Origin: VRUE01 sp963715455
GTDB lineage: Bacteria > Actinomycetota > Thermoleophilia > Solirubrobacterales > 70-9
Direction of reading: 5' to 3'
Assembly (NCBI GenBank): GCA_963715455.1
Contig: OY970245.1
Location: 496,001 to 560,000, forward strand
Length of the DNA stretch: 64,000 nt
Made by a program: the position numbers and the translations under genes. Positions 59,476-64,000 of the stretch are shown here, piece after piece (position 1 is the stretch's first letter; each line of letters begins with the position of its first letter). A model generated the notes under the pieces. It was not told the origin of the DNA. It saw only the letters and a program-made list of their open reading frames with translations, and ran no database searches.

Positions 59476-60963
59476 GTGGCCGAAGGCGAACCGCTGATCA
59501 TCGTCTCCAACCGGGGCCCCGCCCAGTTCGAGCTCGACGAGGACGGCGAGCGCACCGTGCGCCGCGGCGGCGGCGGCCTGGTCACGGCGCTCTCCGGGCT
59601 CGTTTCGCACCGCGACGCCCTCTGGATCGCCTCGGCGATGACCGACGAGGACGTCGCCGTCTCTGAAGAGCGCGGCGGCCCGGTGGAGATCTCGATCGAC
59701 GGCATCGAGTACCGCGTGTTGTTGGTCGGCTCCGATGCGACCGCCTACGACCGCTTCTACAACGTGATCGCCAACCCAATCCTCTGGTTCATCCAGCACT
59801 ACCTCTGGGACCTCTCCAACGCCCCCGACATCCGCCAGGAGGAGCTCGACGCTTGGGACCTTGGCTACCAGGCGGTCAATCGGGATATCGCCGAGGCGGT
59901 GCTCGGCCAGATCGAGGGGCGCGAGCGGCCGCTGGTGATGCTGCACGACTACCACCTCTACACGGCGCCGGGAATGATCCGCGCCGAGCGCCCCGATGCC
60001 TTCCTGCACCACTTCGTCCACATCCCCTGGTCGCAGCCCGACAGCTGGCGCATCCTGCCGGGCCGCATCCGCGAGGCGCTCTTCCGGGGGATGCTCGCCA
60101 ACGACATCATCGGCTTCCACACGCACGCCTACTGCATCAACTTCATCCGCTGCTGCGACGAACTGCTCGAGGCCGAAGTCGACTACGAGCGCGGCATCGT
60201 CCACCACGCCGGTGGCGAGACGCGCACCCGCGCCTACCCGCTCTCGATCGACGCCGAGCGCCTACGCCGTGCGGCCGAATCGCCGGAGGTCGCCACCGCC
60301 GAGCGCGAGGTGCTGGAGCGGCGTCGCAAGCACCTGATCATCCGCGTCGACCGCGCCGACCTCTCCAAGAACGTGCTGCGCGGCTTCACCGCCTTCGACA
60401 CCTTCCTCACCCAGCACCCCGAGTTCCGCGAGCAGGTCACCTTCATCGCCCATCTGCAGCCCTCGCGTCAAGACGTGCCCGAGTACGCCGAGTATCTGGA
60501 ACGGATTGAGGCCCTGGTCGCCGTCGTCAACCACCGCCACGGCACCACCGACTGGATGCCGATCGACCTGAAGATCTATGAGAACTTCTCCGACGCGGTC
60601 GCCCGCTACAAGCACTTCGACCTCTTGATGGTCAACTCGCTCTTCGACGGCATGAACCTCGTCGCCAAGGAGGCGCCGGCGGTCAACACCCGCGATGGCG
60701 TGCTGATGCTCTCCGAGAACACCGGCTCCCATCAGGAGCTGGCTGACTGCGCCCTCTCGGTCAACCCCTTCGACATCCAGGAGCAGGCCGATGCGATCTA
60801 CCGGGCGCTGACCATGGACCCCGAGGAGCGCCGCCTGCGCGCCCAGCACCTCAAGGAGCTGGTCTTCGCCCGCAATCCGGGCGACTGGGTCGATGATCAG
60901 CTCGCCGACATCGCCGAGCTGCGCGAGGCGTCGCCAGCGGCTGACCGCGCGGCGTCGAGCTAG
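59476..60963 (+). CDS. otsA: Trehalose-6-phosphate synthase (GT20, OtsA type)
   Basis: 495 residues. It makes trehalose-6-phosphate from UDP- or GDP-glucose and glucose-6-phosphate. Motifs are IIVSNRGPAQ, RRGGGGLVTAL, the HDYHLYTAPG block, FVHIPWSQPDSWRILPGR, GFHTHAYCINF, RVDRADLSKNVLRGFTAFD and LFDGMNLVAKEAPAVN. Donor-binding Arg-Asp-Lys residues of GT20 (R and K in RADLSKN) are kept. No phosphatase domain is fused, so OtsB would be needed elsewhere; the gene could alternatively be a related glucosyl-phosphate synthase such as GgpS. It faces treT tail to tail with shared CTAG stop. Confidence 0.87.
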   Translation: MAEGEPLIIVSNRGPAQFELDEDGERTVRRGGGGLVTALSGLVSHRDALWIASAMTDEDVAVSEERGGPVEISIDGIEYRVLLVGSDATAYDRFYNVIANPILWFIQHYLWDLSNAPDIRQEELDAWDLGYQAVNRDIAEAVLGQIEGRERPLVMLHDYHLYTAPGMIRAERPDAFLHHFVHIPWSQPDSWRILPGRIREALFRGMLANDIIGFHTHAYCINFIRCCDELLEAEVDYERGIVHHAGGETRTRAYPLSIDAERLRRAAESPEVATAEREVLERRRKHLIIRVDRADLSKNVLRGFTAFDTFLTQHPEFREQVTFIAHLQPSRQDVPEYAEYLERIEALVAVVNHRHGTTDWMPIDLKIYENFSDAVARYKHFDLLMVNSLFDGMNLVAKEAPAVNTRDGVLMLSENTGSHQELADCALSVNPFDIQEQADAIYRALTMDPEERRLRAQHLKELVFARNPGDWVDDQLADIAELREASPAADRAASS

Positions 60964-62198
60964 GTCCCAAGCTCGGAGAGCAGCTCGACCCAGTCGCGCA
61001 GCAGACGCGGCGAGAGGAACTCCTTGCGGGCATGTTCCTTGCCCGCCCGTCCCAGCCGCATGCCCAGCTCCGGGTCGCGGAGGATCTCCAGGCAGCGCTC
61101 GGCGCACTGCTCGGCCGAGTCGACGAGGAAGCCGCCCTCGCCGTCGACGATCTGCAGCGGGATGCCGCCGACGTTGCCGGCCACCGTCGGCCGCCCCTTC
61201 CAGAGCGCCTCGGTGACGGTCAGACCAAAGCCCTCGCGGATCGACTTCTGCAAGCAGACGTCGGACTGCGACTGGAAGGCGTTGACCTCGATCGCACCGA
61301 CGTTGTTGAGGTTGTTGAGGATCTTGATGTCTTCGTCGCCGTCCGCGTACTCGAAAGTGTGCTGGAAGAACTCCCAGCCCTCGGGGTCGTCGGTCGCCAT
61401 CGAGCCGACCAGGGCGAGCTGCACCTCGGGCACCTGCTCGTGGACGATGCGGTAGGCGTCGATCACGCCCATCGGGTCCTTCCAGGGGTCGAAGCGCGAG
61501 ACCTGAGTGAGCAGCGGTCGGTCGACGTCGATGCCGAACTGTTTGCAGACGAAGGCGGCGTCGTCGGGCGAGAAGGCCATGTTCTTCGGAGAGAGCGGGT
61601 CGATCGCCGGGGGGATGATCTGGACGCCGTTGTGGCCGTCGACCCCCTGCGGCACGTAGGCGGGCAGGTGCCAAACGGTCGCGTCGTACTCCTCGATCAT
61701 CGGCAGCAGGCGGGCGATCGGCTCGGGGTTGGGCTCGGAGAGGTCGATGTGACAGCGCCAGATCCAGTTGCGGCCCTTCTGCTTGGCGCCGCGGCGCAAG
61801 CCAATCGGCTGCGGGTCGTGGACGATCACCGTGTCCCACTCGCCTTCCAGGCCCTCGGCGTTGATCGCGTTGATCTCGTCGAAGAGGGCCCATTCGGCGT
61901 CGCTCAGCGTCTCCTCGGCACCCTGCAGCGAGTTATGCAGGAGCTTGGTCGCGTTGTAGAACTCCTCTTTGCCGAAGATCACGTGCCAGTGGGCGTCGAG
62001 GCCGATGTCGCGCATCAGCGGCACGATCGTGTAGAGGATCTCCGAGACGCCGCCGCCAAACGCGGTGGCGCTGACGTGCAGGACGCGATGGCCTTTCATC
62101 GGCTCCGCAAGCTCGCGGATGCGCTCGATCGTCTCCTTGCCGGCGATGTGCGTGTAGTCGGCGAGGGACTTTTGGCCGAGGGTGACTTCCTGAAGCAT
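60960..62198 (-). CDS. Trehalose synthase TreT-type glycosyltransferase (GT4)
   Basis: 412 residues, GT-B fold of family GT4. Opening VLHVSATAFGGGVSEILYTIVPLMRDIG (shown in parts: VSATAFGGGVSEIL and PLMRDIGLDAHW), then WRCHIDLSEP, ATVWHLPAYVPQG, SRFDPWKDPMGVIDAY and the donor-binding REGFGLTVTEALWKGRPTVAG with E-x7-E. These match TreT, which joins NDP-glucose directly to glucose. The convergent GT20 gene gives a second, independent trehalose route. TAGAAC lies 6 bases upstream of the ATG. Confidence 0.82.
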   Translation of the reverse strand: MLQEVTLGQKSLADYTHIAGKETIERIRELAEPMKGHRVLHVSATAFGGGVSEILYTIVPLMRDIGLDAHWHVIFGKEEFYNATKLLHNSLQGAEETLSDAEWALFDEINAINAEGLEGEWDTVIVHDPQPIGLRRGAKQKGRNWIWRCHIDLSEPNPEPIARLLPMIEEYDATVWHLPAYVPQGVDGHNGVQIIPPAIDPLSPKNMAFSPDDAAFVCKQFGIDVDRPLLTQVSRFDPWKDPMGVIDAYRIVHEQVPEVQLALVGSMATDDPEGWEFFQHTFEYADGDEDIKILNNLNNVGAIEVNAFQSQSDVCLQKSIREGFGLTVTEALWKGRPTVAGNVGGIPLQIVDGEGGFLVDSAEQCAERCLEILRDPELGMRLGRAGKEHARKEFLSPRLLRDWVELLSELGT

Positions 62199-62204
62199 CC
62201 GCGA

Positions 62205-62210
62205 GTTCTA
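62205..62210 (-). promoter_or_regulatory. -10 box of treT-like gene
   Basis: On the minus strand TAGAAC ends exactly 6 bases before the ATG at 62198. The last base is not the usual T, so weaker. Confidence 0.3.
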
Positions 62211-62257
62211 CAGGCAGCAGCGGTCGGGCGTCCGCCTGGCCAACGGTAGTTCGAGCG

Positions 62258-63376
62258 TCAGCCGCCTGGGCGGCGGCCGAGCGTCACGTCGACCTGCTCG
62301 TGCTGGCCGTCGCGGAGGATCTCCAGGGTCACCGTCTCGCCTGGTTGGAAGATCGAGATCAGGTGAGCGAGGTCGTCGGGCGTGACGATCTCGTGTCCCT
62401 CGACGGCGAGGATTACGTCGCCGCCCGCATCGAAGCGCGCCGCCTGGAAGCGCACCTCGTCGTTGCCCCCGCGCAGACCGGCCTCGTCGGCGGGGCTGTC
62501 CGGCACGACTTCGGAGATCAGCCCGCCGAAATCGGTGTCGAGGCCGAGCTTGTCGGCGAGCTGCGGGTAGAGCGATTGGCTGGAGACGCCTATATAGGCG
62601 TACTCGACCTCACCCTCACGCTCGAGCTGGGCGAGCGAGCGCTTCACCGTGGAGATCGGCACGGCGAAGCCAACGCCGTCATTGGCGCCGGAGCTGGTCT
62701 CGATTTGCTGGTTGATGCCGATGACGCGCGCCGCCGCGTCAAGCAGGGGGCCGCCCGAGTTGCCCGGGTTGATTGAGGCGTCTGTCTGGATCGCCCCGTC
62801 GATCTGGAAGCGGGTAAGCGATTCCACCGAGCGATCGGTGGCCGAGACGATCCCCATCGAGAGCGACTGCTGCTCGCCGAAGGGGCTGCCGATCGCGGCC
62901 ACCGGTTGGCCGACCACGAGGGTGGCATCGTTGCCCAGCCGCAGGGGATGAAGGTCAAACCCGTCCGGCTCGACCTGCAGCAGGGCGACGTCGGCGAAAG
63001 GGTCGAAGCCGACGATCTCGGCGGTGACGATGTTGCGGTCAGGGAACTCGACGAAGACTGCCTTTGCCGGCTTGCGATTGCCGCCTTCGCCGTCGGTGAC
63101 GACGTGGGCGTTGGTGACTATGTGGCCCTCGTTGTCGAGCACGAAACCCGAGCCCTCGGCGGCGCCGGCGCCGAAGACCGAGCGGATCGTGACCACGCCC
63201 GGCGCCGCCTCGCGGTAGACCGCGGCGGCATCGAAGCCACGCGCCGCTGTCTGCACGATGACCCGTGGCGGTTGGGCCTTGACCGACGTTGACGCGTCTG
63301 TGTCGCTGCCGTCCGAGCCGCAGCCGCTGAGTGCCAGCACCAGGGCCAGCGCCGCCAGGAGGGCGTACCGGTTCAC
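62258..63376 (-). CDS. HtrA/DegP-like serine protease, lipoprotein
   Basis: 372 residues. A lipobox at LALSGC (Cys19) anchors it to the membrane. The trypsin-like domain has His91 (TNAHVV), Asp129 (DPFADVALL) and Ser207 (GNSGGPLL), and one PDZ domain follows (about 275-365, EVVPDSPADEAGLRGGNDEV, ILAVEGHEIVTPDDLAHL). Such proteases remove misfolded envelope proteins. The GTG start overlaps the stop of the upstream histidine kinase gene (GTGA), pointing to stress-linked control. Confidence 0.93.
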   Translation of the reverse strand: MNRYALLAALALVLALSGCGSDGSDTDASTSVKAQPPRVIVQTAARGFDAAAVYREAAPGVVTIRSVFGAGAAEGSGFVLDNEGHIVTNAHVVTDGEGGNRKPAKAVFVEFPDRNIVTAEIVGFDPFADVALLQVEPDGFDLHPLRLGNDATLVVGQPVAAIGSPFGEQQSLSMGIVSATDRSVESLTRFQIDGAIQTDASINPGNSGGPLLDAAARVIGINQQIETSSGANDGVGFAVPISTVKRSLAQLEREGEVEYAYIGVSSQSLYPQLADKLGLDTDFGGLISEVVPDSPADEAGLRGGNDEVRFQAARFDAGGDVILAVEGHEIVTPDDLAHLISIFQPGETVTLEILRDGQHEQVDVTLGRRPGG

Positions 63377-64000
63377 GCGGTCGCCTTGGAGGGAAGCGTC
63401 GCGGGGGGCGCGGTTGTCTCTGCTCGGGAGCGCGGCAGGTCGAGGGTGAAGGCGGTGAAGCGTTTGCTGGAGGCGATCATTACGCCTCCCTGCATACGCT
63501 GGGCCAACTCGCGAGCGATCGCCAGACCGAGCCCGGAGCCCCCGGCCGAGTCGGCCGTGTAGAAGCGCTCGAAAATGCGGCTATGGGCACGCCGCGGGAT
63601 GCCCGGCCCGTCGTCGGAGACGGTCAGCTCGGCACGGCGGTTGGCGGAGTAGGTGGTCACGGTCACCTTGGTGCCCTCGGGGGTGTGGGTGAGGGCATTG
63701 TCGAGCAGGATACGGATCACCTGGCGCACGCGATCGGGGTCGCCGCTGGCGATTACTGGTTGCTCGGGGGTGCGCAACTCCAACCGCGAACCGTGCCGGT
63801 CGGCGCGCGGCCCGAACTCGCGCGTCACTTCGCGGGCCAGCGAGCCGAGGTCGACGCTGCGGTTCTGGATGGCGACCGCACCGGCGTCGAGCTGGGAGAG
63901 GTCGAGCAGGTCTGCGGTGAGCTTGGTGAGCCGCTCGATCTGCTGGCGCATCGTGTGCACGAACTCGTCTCGCTCCTCGGGGCTCGGGTCCTCCTCCTCG
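63373..64000 (-). CDS. Sensor histidine kinase, 3' part (cut by window edge)
   Basis: About 208 codons are present and the frame continues beyond 64000. Visible: the end of the dimerisation helix (MRQQIERLTKLTADLLDLSQLDAG), and the ATPase with N box VRQVIRILLDNALTHTPEG, G1 VSDDGPGIP, F FERFY and G2 GSGLGLAIA. The H-box itself lies outside. It is probably preceded by a response regulator. The kinase plus HtrA lipoprotein pairing suggests envelope-stress sensing, by context only. Confidence 0.9.
   Translation of the reverse strand, partial: EEEDPSPEERDEFVHTMRQQIERLTKLTADLLDLSQLDAGAVAIQNRSVDLGSLAREVTREFGPRADRHGSRLELRTPEQPVIASGDPDRVRQVIRILLDNALTHTPEGTKVTVTTYSANRRAELTVSDDGPGIPRRAHSRIFERFYTADSAGGSGLGLAIARELAQRMQGGVMIASSKRFTAFTLDLPRSRAETTAPPATLPSKATA

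Noticed and set aside
60262..61893. A 543-codon minus-strand frame over otsA and treT
   Set aside because: It crosses two well-supported genes in other frames and has no recognisable domain.

Overview
The window is a high-GC, densely coded chromosomal segment spanning the replication-origin region of an actinobacterium. I infer a deep-branching class such as Thermoleophilia (Solirubrobacterales-like). The evidence is very high GC, many GTG/TTG starts, many probable leaderless genes, a six-gene mce cluster, actinobacterial-type ParABS, and several features unlike ordinary Actinobacteria: a Gram-negative-type long GyrB and a Bacillus-like split cytochrome bc complex. No gap between genes exceeds about 175 bases, and only rpmH was too short to stand out as a long reading frame.

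Region 1 (1-14 kb) is the origin. On the minus strand lie dnaA, dnaN, recF, a DciA-like gene, gyrB and gyrA (cut by the window edge). On the plus strand lie rpmH, rnpA, yidD, yidC, jag, rsmG, parA, parB, tRNA-Ile and a bifunctional-nuclease gene. A 136-base dnaA-dnaN gap with DnaA-box-like repeats is the likely oriC, and a 13/16 parS match sits on the rnpA/yidD junction.

Region 2 (14-34 kb) is metabolic housekeeping: ddl and a PLP aminotransferase; a phosphodiesterase plus membrane glycosyltransferase pair; YmdB phosphodiesterase; an ABC-2 exporter; a tetrapyrrole operon (hemB, a fused siroheme-decarboxylase-like ahbAB gene, and hemL with an apparent AUU start); a menaquinol:cytochrome c reductase (Rieske, cytochrome b, subunit IV-cytochrome c fusion); menG and a polyprenyl diphosphate synthase for menaquinone; and tatA/tatC, which would export the Rieske protein.

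Region 3 (34-47.5 kb) is envelope transport: tRNA-Lys, a secreted protein, a 1092-residue MmpL/RND transporter and six translationally coupled MCE proteins, with no YrbE permease or Mce ATPase in the cluster. A paralogue of the secreted protein lies at 55.6 kb.

Region 4 (47.6-64 kb) holds dnaB interrupted by a 428-residue intein, a DnaC/DnaI-like helicase loader, purA, a possibly acquired AAA ATPase, a lipoprotein/TetR divergent pair, rpsF-ssb-rpsR-rplI, two trehalose-synthesis genes facing each other (GT20 OtsA-type and TreT-type), an HtrA-like lipoprotein protease and a truncated histidine kinase.

The most unusual items are the MmpL-Mce(6) cluster without YrbE, the compound palindromic elements (two of which share one core), the coexistence of two kinds of helicase loader with an intein-bearing DnaB, the ahbAB fusion next to hemB/hemL, and a recurrent -10 box placed 6-8 bases ahead of start codons, implying many leaderless mRNAs.
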